This document shows positions 22,097-33,395 of a stretch of DNA of 64,000 nucleotides, in pieces. The DNA comes from Candidatus Mycoplasma haematobovis (GTDB taxonomy: Bacteria > Bacillota_I > Bacilli_A > Mycoplasmatales > Mycoplasmoidaceae): NCBI RefSeq assembly GCF_001645765.1, contig NZ_LWUJ01000010.1, positions 62,001 to 126,000 of the forward strand. The letters are read 5' to 3'. The notes below the pieces were generated by a model. It did not search any database. It saw only the letters and a program-made list of their open reading frames with translations, and was not told where the DNA came from. A program made the translations under genes and the position numbers. How positions within the stretch are numbered: position 1 is the first letter of the stretch; the number at the start of each line of letters is the position of its first letter.

Positions 22097-22780
22097 ATGA
22101 GTAATTTAACAAAAGTTGGCGTTGCTACAGTAGGTATAGGAACTGCTTCAGGAGCTGGTATAGCGGGATATTTACATTTTTCAAAAGATGATTTTTCAAA
22201 TAAATCACAAGAATTAGCGCTTGATAATAGTAACAACTATGAAGCCCATCTGAAAAAACAAGGAAGAAGCTTACTTCCTCAACTCTCAACTCATTGAAAG
22301 ACTTTAGTAAGTAAATATTCTTCAGAAGGAGATGGATTATTAATATCCATTAATGGACAAACAATACAAAAAAATAATCTTCAGGAAGAACAATTAAAGT
22401 CTTGATGTTCTGAAAATTCTTCAAAGCAATTCACAAGCGCTAAAGATGATAATTATCAAAGAGTATCTGCATGATGCACAGAACCTAAGACTATCAAAGA
22501 TTTAATAGGCAAGGATAAAGTTGCTTTAAATGATTCGGATCCTACAGGCACAACTGGTGGCGAAGATGAATGAACAGAAAAAGTAAATAAATACAAGGAT
22601 AGTCAAAATAAGGATTTAATAAAGGAAATAACTCAAGACAGAGAGGGTAATGATATTGCTGTCCAAAACTTTAACGATGCAGGAAAATTAAGAGCATGAT
22701 GTAGATTTTCAAAAACCAAACATTTCAAACATGAAGAAGATGAACGTTATCTGAAATACATAAAGTGATGTACTAAATAG
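22097..22780 (+). CDS. Family E protein with four Trp-Cys motifs
   Basis: 227 residues, ATG start. Hydrophobic residues 7-27, 'KKQGRSLLPQLSTHW', 'SEGDGLLISING', then WC at 103/104, 126/127, 201/202 and 224/225. Both pairs are spaced exactly 23. 'KHFKHEEDERYLKY' lies before the last WC. Its TAG is one base from the PC stop at 22782. Confidence 0.93.
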
Positions 22781-22781
22781 A

Positions 22782-24012
22782 TTACTTAGTCAATACTTCA
22801 GTTAATCCATCAGCGTTACAATCATCTCCATCTAAACAAGGTATTGTAAGTACTTCTGCTAATTTTTTCTTTAAATCTTCTGGTTTTCTACTATCGCTTA
22901 TTTGATAAGCCTGAGTTACAGATTTTGCAAGAGATTTAATAAATAGTTCTTTTGCATCCTTAATAGTATCAAGGAAATCTTGTTTTGCCTTAGATACTTT
23001 TGAATTTTTGGCTGCTGTTTTCTTTAAATCTTCTTCAATAGCAGAAATATACTCTCTCATTCCATTTTCTATTTCTGACTCTATAGACTTAATAGGACTA
23101 TCAAAAGAAGAAGCATGCTTAGAAGCGAGCATTTTTTCTATTCCTTTTGAAACCATACTATTAAAGACAGCGCCAGGCGTTTCAGGCTTGCCTCCTTTTT
23201 TAGGATTAAATTTATCTTGAATCTCTTCTGAACTTAATTCTTTTTTTGGCTCTTTTTCCTCTTCTTTCTTTTGCTCATTCTCTTTATTCTTCTCTTCTTG
23301 TTCTTTAATTAATTCTTTAGCGGCTTGTTTTGCTTCTTCTGGATTATCTAAATATTTCTGAATAATATCTTGGATGCCTTCAGACCCCATTTCTTTGAAG
23401 GAATCCTCATTATCTTGAACTAACTTATTAAAGTCATTCATCATATCTTCAAAATCATCTCTACCCATTAATTCACCTAACTTATCAAAATTTGCCCCAC
23501 TACTAAACATAGCCCAAAGTGCAGAACCCCCTCCACCTCCTAAGAATGTACCTCATTTAAATAATGAAAGTCTTATTTTCTTCCAATCTTTAACCATCTG
23601 AGGAATATTTGAAATAAAGACTAAGAACTTATCTCTAAATCATCGATAAACTATTCCTCCTCAATCATAAAGCTTACGATATAGATCTACTGCTCCAGAT
23701 TTAAGACCATCTGCACCTAAATAATTCTTTACTCATTCTCTAAAGTCATCTTTAGAGTTAATTATTACAGTAAATCAATCTTTGAGTGTATCTCCCGTTT
23801 TCTTTATTCCATCATACAAATAACTGTTCAAAAATACTTGCTTAACTGTCCCAAATGCACTATCAACAGTATTCTTTGCTCTATCTAAATTAAATATGAC
23901 AGCAGTAGATGTCCCTGCTGCTGTCATACCAGAAAGAACTACAGAAACACTAGGTCTAAAAGCAATACCACTTGTTCTGACGGCTAGGGGGGGGGGTGAG
24001 TCTTAATTGCAC
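22782..24012 (-). CDS. PC-family gene switched OFF by a C10 tract
   Basis: GTG start QLRLTPP. Ten C shift the frame, which then stops after about 20 codons. With nine C the product would be 409 residues with hydrophobic block, Gly5 turn, 'MGRDDFEDMM', Lys/Glu coil and 'CLDGDDC' loop. No TAA/TAG in the correct frame was found between 23510 and the tract. An internal ATG (MFSSGANF) could give a shorter product lacking the N-terminal part. Confidence 0.88.
23987..23996 (-). repeat. Poly-C tract, 10 C, frame closed
   Basis: Ten C; the downstream family frame (LAVRTSGIAFRP) needs nine. Confidence 0.92.
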
Positions 24013-24015
24013 ATC

Positions 24016-24026
24016 TTTATTTTTAC
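24016..24026 (-). promoter_or_regulatory. Conserved GTAAAAATAAA upstream of a PC gene
   Basis: One-base variant of the shared 11-mer, ending 3 nt before the GTG start. So short a gap would imply a near-leaderless transcript if the motif is a -10 box. Confidence 0.4.
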
Positions 24027-24067
24027 GTTATTTACCTAAAAGGACAATAAGCACAAATAAATTCAAA

Positions 24068-24658
24068 ATGAGTCTAACTTTAAAAGTTAGTAGTGTTATA
24101 GGCACTTTAGGAGTTGTTGGTGGAAGTGCAGCTATTGTTAACCAATTAACCAAAGAACATCAAACAATTAAAGATGCTTTAACTAAAGTGGGATACCATG
24201 TACTAGATTTAGAAAAAGAAGATAGTGATTGAGATACAGTAGTAAATGCCTACAAAGCTACTTTAAATCAATCCAAACCTTTTGGAAATATTACAGATAA
24301 GGTAGGCTTGAGAAAGGAATGTAAAAAATTGTTAAATTCTGATTTGAACAATAAAGCAAATTATTCTTCAGCAAGCAGATGATGTGTTAAAGAAGAAACA
24401 ATTAAAGCAATGCTAACTAGAAATAAATACAAAGAATTAGGAGAAGCAACTTCTGAACCAAGCAAAGTTAAATGAACAGAAAAAGTTAGACTCTTAAAAG
24501 AGGCAAAAGATAATAAAATTATAGTTACTTTCAACGGCACTAAAGATGAAGAAACATTAGCCAACAAATGCAAGTCTTTAGATAGCATCAAAACACATGC
24601 AGATAATGAATTTGAAGTTAAATTTATTTGGGCAAGAGAATGGTGTTCAGAAAAATAA
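24068..24658 (+). CDS. Family A2 two-module Cys protein
   Basis: 196 residues. ATG at 24068 (MSLTLKVSSVIG) fits the family start; the frame is open further upstream but that region belongs to the divergent PC gene. Hydrophobic residues 6-26, 'LTKVGYHVLDLE', WC at 105/106 and 192/193, 'MLTRNKYKELG' between. The last WC uses TGG. Confidence 0.92.
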
Positions 24659-24804
24659 TTAGTTGTGACGAATCATACGAAAGTATCTTTAATATCAGTT
24701 AGCATCGACACTATAAAAGAAAGTATTTATCTATCTAACAATTATTCAATAGTTTCAATTAGATTTTGGTGCTCTGTCTAGAGTAAGTTAGGAAGGGGTT
24801 TCAT
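24659..24804. other. AT-rich spacer before a gene with a clear ribosome site
   Basis: About 145 bases with no open frame of note; long for this tightly packed region, so probably a promoter region for the gene at 24805. No convincing -35/-10 pair was recognised. Confidence 0.45.
24791..24797 (+). promoter_or_regulatory. Ribosome binding site GGAAGGG
   Basis: A purine-rich Shine-Dalgarno-like site about 8 nt before ATG 24805. It is notable because most starts in this window have none and rely on overlap with the gene before. Confidence 0.6.
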
Positions 24805-25416
24805 ATGAATGCTGATGATAAGGCCTTATTGGCGACATTCGGTATAGGCTTAATTGCAGGAGGTAGTTATTTTGGTTATTCGTATTTATTTGGTCCCAAA
24901 GATGATGAAAGCTTTGCTAGTTTATTAGGCGAATCAGTTCTTACATTAACAGGTAGTACAAATAAAACAGAATGAGAAGCAAGGTTAAAAGAACTACAAG
25001 CCAAAAAAAGCGAACTTAGCGGAACTTTAATTTCAATAGCTGATCAAAATTGAGATGATTTACAGACCTGATGCAGACAAAATAGCAACAAAAATCTTAA
25101 AAAAGATGTTAACTACGTAGGTTTTGAAGAGTTTTGTACTTGAAAAATAGGAGATAAAGAATGAGTAGGAAAAATCTCATCAGATACCCAAGTAGCAGAT
25201 GATAAGTGAAGTAATGCACATAGAGAATTAAATAGAAGAGATAGGAGAAGACTTTCTCCAGAATTACAAAAAATACAAGTAGTAGATATTAAGAAGAAAC
25301 CTGACAATAAAGCTATGCATGATTGATGTACTGGTACCTATAAGAAGATTTGAAGAGGTGAAAGTAGTAGAGATTATGCAGATGTACAAGAATTTTGTAA
25401 GTCAACTGCAAAATAA
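24805..25416 (+). CDS. Family B four-Cys protein
   Basis: 203 residues, ATG start MNADDKALLATFG, hydrophobic residues 7-30. 'LGESVLTLTGSTNKT' opens module 1; QTWC, EEFCTWKIGDKEW, 'KAMHDWC' and QEFCKS follow. The N terminus is less like the other B genes. The stop overlaps the next ATG (TAATG), so it is coupled to the family E gene. Confidence 0.92.
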
Positions 25417-26054
25417 TGCTTAAATCTACTGCCATTAAAGGGGTAATTGGTGTTTTAGGAGTAGGAGCCATTACAACTGGTGCAGTATATGCCAACTTGC
25501 CTAGTAGCATTGAAAGTTACTTAAATAAACAAGGCAGAACCTTACTTACAGGTACTGAAGATAAATGGGAAGGAGCAAAGAGTAAGTATGCCTCCGAAGG
25601 TGATGACTTATTAATAACTATTAATAATCAAAAGATTGCAAAAGATCAATTAAGTAACAAACAATTAAAGAAATGATGTGAAACAAATTCAAAAAAATCA
25701 TTTAGTAACATTGATGATGAAATTTATCAAAGGGTATCGTCTTGATGTACAGAGCCAAAAACAATTGCGCAATCATTAAAGGGCAAACGTCCATTGAATG
25801 ATACCGAACCAGCCAATAGTCAAAAAAATATTGATGAGACAGAGTGAGAAAAAAAGAAAGCGACTTACAAAACAGCAAATAGTAAAGAATTAATAAAGTC
25901 TATTGAAAGCAACAATTCAGAAGGATCTGAAATTGCCGCAGGGACTTCCATAACAACCACACAACTAAGAAAGTGGTGTGAATTTTCTAAATCAAAACAC
26001 TTTAAGCATGAAAAGGATAACAGATATTTAAGATACCTAAAATGGTGTGTTTAA
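25416..26054 (+). CDS. Family E protein with four Trp-Cys motifs
   Basis: 212 residues, ATG start MLKSTAIKGVIG. Hydrophobic residues 6-27, 'LNKQGRTLLTG', 'SEGDDLLITINN', WC at 87/88, about 110, about 187 and 210. 'KHFKHEKDNRYLRY' precedes the last WC. It follows a B gene, an order repeated elsewhere in the window. Confidence 0.92.
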
Positions 26055-26115
26055 TTAACTACAATATTTTTTACTTAACTAAAGAAATAAATTTGGATTC
26101 TAAAAAGACATCAGT

Positions 26116-26727
26116 ATGCATTTAATAGGGAAGGTAGGTAGTGTTATGGGTGCTATTGGTATTGTAGGTGGGGGAGTGGCCGCTGTTAATCACTTCTACA
26201 AAGGTTTCAGAAATGTGAGCGAAAGACTAACGGGTGCGGGTTTTAAAGTTCTAGATATTAATGGAGATGCTTCTGAATGACAAACTGTTGAAACAGCATA
26301 CACACAAGAATCAAGGGCAGATAAGAAATTTAAAGAAACATTAACTACTGCTAAAGAAAATTGCAAAATTGCTTTACAAAATAATCCTAGTGATGCAAGT
26401 GCCTACCCATTAGCAAGTAAATGATGTGTAAAGGTTGAAACAATGGAACAAATGTTAACCAGAAATGAATACACTAAATTAACAAAAGTGCCTGCAGATA
26501 CGACAAATAAAGAAAAATGGCAAGAAAAAATAGAAAGTTTAAAGAAATACTCAGGAGAGGAAAAAATTAATATTGACTTTACAAAAACAGTTGATGAGCA
26601 AATAGCTGAACTTCAAGGAGAATGCGACAAAATAACGGCAGAAACAATCAAAACTCATAACACAGACGACTTTGAAAAGAAATTCATTCAAGCAAAAGAG
26701 TGATGTGCGACAAAAAATAGCTTGTAA
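26116..26727 (+). CDS. Family A2 two-module Cys protein
   Basis: 203 residues, ATG start MHLIGKVGSVMG. Hydrophobic residues 7-28, 'LTGAGFKVLDING', WC at 103/104 and 196/197, with 'MLTRNEYTKL' and 'IKTHNTDDFEKKFIQAKEWC'. Closely related to the genes at 38849 and 45543, which share 'FYKGFR'-like or 'LNKGYS' junctions after the anchor. Confidence 0.92.
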
Positions 26728-26729
26728 TT

Positions 26730-27311
26730 ATGCCTATTTCAAAAGCTGGAAAAATAGTTATTGGTGCATTAGCTACTGGTGGTGTAAGTGGTGCTGGCGC
26801 TTATTTACACCATATATTAACAAAACCAACAATTAAAGATAAATTAGAGGGCACTTTAATAGGAAAAGATGAGACAAGCATATGACAAGCAAGAGTTACT
26901 AAATTAACATCAGATAATGCAATAATATCTGAAACACTCAAAGCTATTAATAGTGGAGGCGATAACAAAGCAACCAAAATCCAAAATTGATGTGAAATTA
27001 ACTTAAGAAATACATTTATTTCTGAAGAAAATAAAGGCTTTAAAGAAATACAGAAATATTGTGCTTACAATATCAAAGAAAAAGCTGGAACTGTTATTGA
27101 AATAAATTCTTGAGACAATACAAGAAATAATGCAAAACTTAAAGATCAAACTAATAATATTCAATTATCGCCATCAATGTCAAAGGTGAAGAGTGAATTA
27201 ACAAGTAAACAAGATGCTCTTAAAGAATGATGTAAAGAGGTCTATGAAAAACCCTTTAAAGGAGAAAAAGATCAAGACTATTTAGATACAAAAGCTTATT
27301 GTGTTGCTTAA
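26730..27311 (+). CDS. Family D four-Cys protein
   Basis: 193 residues, ATG start MPISKAGKIVIG. Hydrophobic residues 9-29 (GVSGAGAYLHH), 'TIKDKLEGTLI', WC at 87/88, YC near 111, WC at 167/168, YC near 191; both pairs spaced 24. 'KGEKDQDYLDTKAYC' ends the protein. It sits two bases after the A gene and is followed by a B gene. Confidence 0.92.
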
Positions 27312-27314
27312 TTA

Positions 27315-27911
27315 ATGAATCATTTAGCAAAGGCAGGAATAGCTACTTTAAGTGCTGGAGCTATTGGCAGTGCTGGTTATGGAGGATATGTTTATTTTTC
27401 TAAAGATAGCTTTGCAAGTAAATTAGGAATTTCTTTACTTAACTTAACTGGAGATAGTAATGAAGCTACTTGAGGAGAAAGGTTTAAAGAATTCAATAGT
27501 ACAACTACAGGTTTAGATCCAAGCTTAAATAAGACATCCATCAAAAAATGAAAAGACTTACAAAAGTGATGTAACGATAACAAAAATAATTCCTTCAATA
27601 AAGGAGACCAAAAATTTCAAAATTTTGAATCTTTTTGTACTTGAAAAATAGGTGACAAAATAACAAGTAATATACCTAAGGATGCTGGACCAGAAGTAGA
27701 CGTATGAAAAACTGCACACACCCAATTGAAAACAAGAAGTCAAGGTAAAACATTATCTGAAAAATTACAAACTGTATTAACAACAGAAGCTGGAACAGAT
27801 AAAGCTGATCAAAAAGCTATGCACAAATGATGTACTGACGCTTACAAAAATACTTGAAGAGGAAATAATGATGAAACCTTTAAAGAAGCAAGTGAATATT
27901 GCAAGTCTTAG
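27315..27911 (+). CDS. Family B four-Cys protein
   Basis: 198 residues, ATG start MNHLAKAGIATLS. Hydrophobic residues 6-28, 'KLGISLLNLTG', QKWC, 'ESFCTWKIGD', 'KAMHKWC' and a final SEYCKS. Its first 40 residues are nearly the same as those of the gene at 30226 (GGYVYFSKDSFASK). The downstream E gene of the usual order survives only as a remnant. Confidence 0.92.
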
Positions 27912-27959
27912 TTTTTGAAAAACAGGATAAAGTAAAGAAAATCATTCTAAATTCTTAAG

Positions 27960-28191
27960 AGCCAACTATCATCAAAGGTGCTACAACAATCGCCAACAGA
28001 GATTAAGCAATATTAACAAAAAAGTTGAAAATTACAAGAAACAAAAGGCAGATACATATCTAATAAGACAAAAGAAAAATACCATTAATGTCAAAGTTCT
28101 AAGAACTTAATGTAAATCCTCTAAAGATAAACATTCCAAATACGAAGAAGATTCAAGATATCAAAAATTCTTAATGTGATGTGCAAACTAG
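27960..28191 (+). pseudogene. Family E remnant
   Basis: No start or anchor remains. The tail is clear from about 28090: 'KSSKDKHSKYEEDSRYQKF' then MWC and TAG. In the penultimate WC motif the Trp codon is TAA, a TGA-to-TAA change. It lies where a full family E gene follows the B gene in other clusters. Its TAG overlaps the TAG of the PC gene on the other strand. Confidence 0.78.
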
Positions 28192-29435
28192 CCTTTCTTA
28201 TTTAGTAAACCTGCAATATCTACTTCGGCACAGTCTTCATTGTCTTGACATACAGTTGTAAACGCACCTTCCAAAGCTTTCGCAAACTCTTTTGCTAAGT
28301 CTTCTAATTTTGGTTTCTTGGTAATATTTGAAGCTGCAATCATTGCATTTTTTGCTAATGCATCAACAAATTGAGTTTCTGATGCTTGAATAATATCTAA
28401 GAATTGTTTTTTGGCAGAAGGTTTTGCATTTTTTCTTTTTGTCTCTTTTTCAACATCACTCCTAATATCTTGAATGTATTGATTCATTGCTGCTTTCGCT
28501 TTATTTCTTGCTAGATCTAAACTAAATCCACCAAAAGAAGAATAAGGTAAATCTAATAAACTACCTAACCCCCTTTCAGCCATACTTCCTAATACCTCTG
28601 CAGTAGTTTGTGGATTTCCTCCTTTCCTAGGAGAAAAAGCATCTTTAATTTCTTGCTCCTCTAATTGTGGTTCTTTGTCTTCCTGAGTTGGATCCTTCTT
28701 AGCCTCCTCTTTCTTTTCTTCTTGTTTCTTTAGTAACTCTTCAGTAGTTTTTTTAGCTTCGTCTGGTTCATCTAGAAATTTTTCAATTATTTCTTGAAGT
28801 TCTTCAGACTCCATATTATTAAATGCTTCATTATTCTCCTCTACTAACTTAGTAAGTGAAGACATAATTTCTCCAAAGTCATCTCTTTCCATTAATTTAG
28901 AAAACTTATCAAAGTTTTCACCACTACTAAATACAGCCCATAAAGCAGAACTACCCCCACCTCCTAAGAATGTACCTCATTTAAATAATGAAAGTCTTAA
29001 TTTGTCTCACTCTTGAACCATCTTTGGAATATTCTTTACAAACTCAATGAACTTAGTAGCAAACCAGTTGTAGACTATTAATCCTCAAGCTTGTAACTTC
29101 TCAGCTAATTGTGCTACTCCAGATTTAAGACCATCTGCACCTAAATAACGCTCTATTCAACTCTTTAAATCATCTTTAGCACCAACAACTGCAGATCCTC
29201 AATCTTTTAGTGTTGTTGCTACTTGTGCTATTCCATCATATAGAGGGCTTGCTTTAAGAACCTTTACAAACTTATCTAGAGGCTCACTAACTTTTTCAGA
29301 TGCTAAATTTGAACTAAATATTACTGTTGAAAAAGCTCCTGCTACAGTAAGACCAGATAATATTGATGATATTCCTTGTCTAAATCCAGAAGTAGCTACT
29401 GTGGTTACTAGGGGGGGGGTGAACCTTAATTGCAC
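28188..29435 (-). CDS. PC-family protein, C9 tract (open)
   Basis: 415 residues, GTG start QLRFTPPLVTTVA. Hydrophobic residues 18-46, Trp-rich middle, Gly-rich turn ending SALWAVF, 'MERDDFGEIM' at 182, Lys/Glu coil, C-terminal loop CQDNEDC. Its first 80 residues and the following 30 are almost the same as in the gene starting at 42320, while the coils differ, suggesting gene conversion of the 5' part. Confidence 0.93.
29411..29419 (-). repeat. Poly-C tract, 9 C, frame open
   Basis: Nine C at codons 6-9 of the PC gene starting at 29435. Confidence 0.92.
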
Positions 29436-29548
29436 TTTATTAAGAAATAAAGGGATATAGATTTAATTTTTAGAGTTATTCGATAAAAGAATAAACAACT
29501 ATTAACCTTAAGTATTAATTACATATTTAAAAATAACACCCACAAATA

Positions 29549-30223
29549 ATGACACAAGTAGGTAAAGCAGTTGCTTTAGTTTCAGCACTAGGAGCTGTTA
29601 GTGGAGGAGTTGCAGTGGCTAGTGGAGCGTTTAATCAATCAGAAAAACAACAACCTCAACAAATAACAAAAGATGTAATTACTATTAGTAGCAAGTTAGC
29701 AAGTGAAGGATTTGAAGTATTAAGTACAGATAAGAATAGTGAAGAATGAAGAAAAGTATTAGAGGACTACAAAAACGCTACAGACAAATCATTTACTAAG
29801 ACTAAAGAAGCAAATAAGACACAGGAACAGCTTAGAAAAAATTGCAAGGATATATTAGATAAAGAAGATTTAACTGGAGATAATTATCAATTAGCTAAGA
29901 AGTGATGTGTTAAGAAAGAACCAATAAGCAAAATACTTGAAAAACAGGGGTACACATTACTGAAATTAACAGATGATGAAAATACAGAAGAAAAACCACA
30001 TTGAACAGCAAAAGTTAAAGATTTAAAGCAAAATAAAGAGAAATTTGAAGCAATTAAGTCAACAATAAAGGACGAAGAAACTGCAACAGAAGAAAATATC
30101 AAAGCCCTTAAGAAAGGTTGTACAGACTTACAAATAAACCAAACAGAAACTACTAGTGATACATTTGACAAGAATTTAGATTTAGCAAGGGATTGATGCT
30201 CCATAAAGACAAATAAAGGCTAA
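29549..30223 (+). CDS. Family A1 two-module Cys protein
   Basis: 224 residues, ATG start MTQVGKAVALVSALG. Hydrophobic residues 7-28, 'SKLASEGFEVLST', WC at 119/120 and 216/217. The first 53 residues are nearly the same as in the gene at 32750, but the remainders differ. First gene of a compact A-B-E cluster with 2-3 base gaps. Confidence 0.92.
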
Positions 30224-30225
30224 CA

Positions 30226-30831
30226 ATGAGTATAGGAGCTAAGTTAGGTATGGCTACACTAAGTGCTGGGGCTATTGGTGGTGCTAGTTATGGAGGGTAT
30301 GTTTATTTTTCTAAAGATAGCTTTGCAAGTAAATTAGGAATTTCCATACTTAAATTAACAGGTAAAGATGATGAAACTATTTGAGGAAAAAGATTGGAAG
30401 AATTGAAGTTGGCAACTGGTTTACCTACAGATCTTGAAGCCCTTAAGGCAAGTGGGAAAACTTGAAAAGACTTACAAAAATGATGTGCAACAAATAGTAG
30501 CAAGAGCTTTGAAAGAACAACTAATTCTGACTACCAAAACTTTGAAAAATTTTGTACTTGAAAAATGGGAGATAAAGATTGAAATAAAAAGATTGATTCT
30601 ACTGTCAGAGAAACAGAAGATAAATGGGGCACTGCGCATACTAACTTAAAAGCAAAAGCAGATAGCGATTTATCAGAAAGCTTAAGAACAGTCAAAAATA
30701 CAGTTGTCACCAGTGATAGACAAGCAGATAGAAAAGCAATGCATAAATGATGTACAGATAACTACAAAAAGACTTGAATAGGCAATGATGATAAAGAATT
30801 TAAAGAAGTTCAAACTTATTGTCAGGCTTAA
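30226..30831 (+). CDS. Family B four-Cys protein
   Basis: 201 residues, ATG start MSIGAKLGMATLS. Hydrophobic residues 6-27, 'KLGISILKLTGKDDE', QKWC, 'EKFCTWKMGDKDW', 'KAMHKWC', TYCQA. The anchor region is nearly shared with the gene at 27315. Middle gene of an A-B-E trio, three bases before the E gene. Confidence 0.92.
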
Positions 30832-30834
30832 TCT

Positions 30835-31488
30835 ATGAAATCAATTGCTACTAAAGCATTAATTGGTGTTCTTGGTGCCGGAACTGTTGCTACAGGAGTG
30901 GTATTTGCCGCTTTGCCGGAAAGTTATGAAAGCTATTTAAATAAACAAGGAAGACCTTTGCTTACCGGCGATTCTGGAGAATGAGAAAAAGTAAAGACAA
31001 AATATAGTCAAGAAGGAGATGATTTATTAATAAAAATTGATGGTAAAGAAATCAAAAAAACAGAATTACAAATTGATCAGTTAAAGACTTGATGTTCTCA
31101 AAATTCTAAAAAATCATTTTCCAATACTAAAGATTCAATTTATCAAAGAATATCTGCTTGATGTACTAAACCAAAAACTATTTCAGAACAAGTTGAGAAA
31201 GGGATGCTAAACGATGAAGAATCACCAACTGCAGAGTCAACTACTACTGAAAATATAGATGAAACGACATGAAAAATAAAGGCAAAAGATTACAAAACAA
31301 CTACAGAATCTTACTTAATAAAAATAATAAATGATAGAGGTGAAGAGGGAGAAGTTATTGTAGCAAATTCAACAACTGCAATTGAAACCAAAAAATTAAG
31401 AGCTTGATGTAAATATTCTAAAGCTAAACACTTTAAGCATGAAGAGGATCAGAGGTATTTAACCTATAAAAAATGATGCGTTAATTAA
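30835..31488 (+). CDS. Family E protein with four Trp-Cys motifs
   Basis: 217 residues, ATG start MKSIATKALIGVLG. Hydrophobic residues 6-26, 'LNKQGRPLLTGDS', 'QEGDDLLIKIDG', WC at 86/87, 109/110, 191/192 and 214/215. Close to the gene at 56356 in its first 40 residues. Its stop is one base from the PC stop at 31490. Confidence 0.93.
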
Positions 31489-31489
31489 C

Positions 31490-32695
31490 TTAATCTTTAA
31501 CCTCCAAAGCCTCAACCAAACCACCTGCATCGCATTGTTCTTCATTTTCACAAGGAGCTGTTAATGCTTCCACAAACTTATCAGTTAAAGTCTTTAATTT
31601 CAAATCAGTTGCATTATCGTAAGCTTTTTTTGCAGCGATAGCAAGAGTATTAACAAACTCTTCTTTTTTATCCTTTATGATATCTCAAAATTTTGCTTTA
31701 ACAGATGGTTTTCTGTTTGATTTTTCCTTCTCTTTTTCAACATCTGCTTCAATTTTTGAAAGATATTCATTCATTGCTTTTCTTGCCATATCTTCAGGAG
31801 GCGCAAAAGAATAACTATTTGATAATAATTTTTTTAAGCCCTGTGTAACCATACCACTAAACACAGCAGGCACTGTTGGTGGTTGACCTGCTTGTGAAGG
31901 ATTAAATTTCTCCTTTATTTCTTCAGAACTTAATTCTTGCTTCTCCTTCTTTTCCTCTTGATCCTTTTCATTCATCTCCTTTTGCTCTTTAAGTAATTCT
32001 TTGGCTGCTTCTCTTGCTTCTTCTGGATTATCTAAATACTTCTGAAGAATATCCTCAATTCCTTCTGAGCCCATCTCTTTAAAGGCTTCTTCATTATCTT
32101 GAACTAATTGATTAAGATCATTCATCATATCTTCAAAGTGAGGATGACCCATTAAATCTCCTAACTTACTTCAATTAGCTCCCGTACCAAACATAGCTCA
32201 TAAGGCAGAGCCTCCACCACCTCCAAGAAATGTACCTCATTTAAATAGAGATAGTCTTAACTTATCTCAATTCTTAACCATCTCTGGAATATTCCCTATG
32301 AACTCAATAAACTTAGTAGCAAACCAGTTGTAGACTATATCTACCCAACTATGAAGCTTATTGTAGAATTCAACTGTTCCAGACTTAAGACCGTCTGGCC
32401 CTAAATAACTCTTTACTCAATCTCGAAAATCATCTTTTGAATTAATTATTACTGCAAATCAATCGCCAAAAGTTTCTGTAGTCTTCTTTATTCCATCATA
32501 TAGATAACTATTAGTAAATGCTTCTCTAAATATTCCTAAAGAACTAGTAATAGTTTCTTTAGCTCCAGAAGAATTAAGAACTACAGCAGTACAAGTGCCT
32601 GCTGTAGTAAGGCCTGATAATACTGCTGATATACTAGGCTTAAAACTTGAACCAGCTGCCTTGACAGCTAGGGGGGGGGTGATCCTTAATTGCAT
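31490..32695 (-). CDS. PC-family protein, C9 tract (open)
   Basis: 401 residues, ATG start MQLRITPPLAVK. Hydrophobic residues 16-43, Gly turn, 'MGHPHFEDMM' at 182, Lys/Glu coil. A TGA-Trp at 31682-31684 lies in the coil where relatives have Leu; translation continues about 65 codons to the 'CENEEQC' loop and TAA. The coil up to residue 270 is very like the gene ending at 18738. Confidence 0.92.
32671..32679 (-). repeat. Poly-C tract, 9 C, frame open
   Basis: Nine C at codons 6-9 of the PC gene starting at 32695. Confidence 0.92.
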
Positions 32696-32697
32696 AT

Positions 32698-32708
32698 ATT
32701 ATTTTTAC
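32698..32708 (-). promoter_or_regulatory. Conserved GTAAAAATAAT upstream of a PC gene
   Basis: Perfect copy of the 11-mer ending two bases before the ATG. If it is a -10 box the transcript would be leaderless. Confidence 0.42.
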
Positions 32709-32749
32709 AAATTAAGCAATAAATCTTGTAAGAGTCTATTAATAGAGTA

Positions 32750-33394
32750 ATGACACAAGCAGGTAAAGCAGTTGCTTTAGTTTCAGCACTAGGCGCTGTT
32801 GGTGGAGGAGTTGCAGTGGCTAGTGGAGCGTTTAATCAATCAGAAAAACAACAACCTCAGCAAAAAACAGAAGATGTAATTACTATTAGTAGCAAGTTAG
32901 CAAGTGAAGGATTCGATACTAATGTAACTGACACAGAGTGAGAAGCGCTACTAAATGCTCATAATGCAGTTCAAGATGGCAATATCTTTGAGGCGACAAG
33001 TAGTGAACAAAAGGATAAGGCATGACTAACTAAAAAGTGTAGAGGTGCTTTAGGTAAAGGAGAGGAAGATAGTGCTAATTACTTATTAGCAAGACAATGG
33101 TGCGTTAAAGAAACTTCAATAAGCACTCTTTTTGGTAAAGAGGGTAGCAAACATAAATTATTAAGTACAGACGAACGAAATACTGAAACAAACCAAAGCG
33201 AATGAACTCAAAAAATTAATAGCTTAAAAACTAATGATTCAGAAAAACAAAAATTAAAAGTTAAATTAGACAAAGGAGATGCAGAAAATATCGTTGAAAT
33301 AAAAAAAGTATGTGCAACTATAGTAGCCACAAAAACAACAGTGAAAGAATTTAATGAAAAACTTGAATTAGCAAAGAATTGATGTTCAGCTTAA
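32750..33394 (+). CDS. Family A1 two-module Cys protein
   Basis: 214 residues, ATG start MTQAGKAVALVSALG. The first 53 residues copy the gene at 29549 (GAFNQSEKQQPQQ, SKLASEGF), then it turns into 'DTNVTDTEWEALL', a different body. WC at 117/118 (TGG) and 211/212 (TGA). A chimera formed by recombination just after the linker is likely. Confidence 0.92.
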
Positions 33395-33395
33395 T

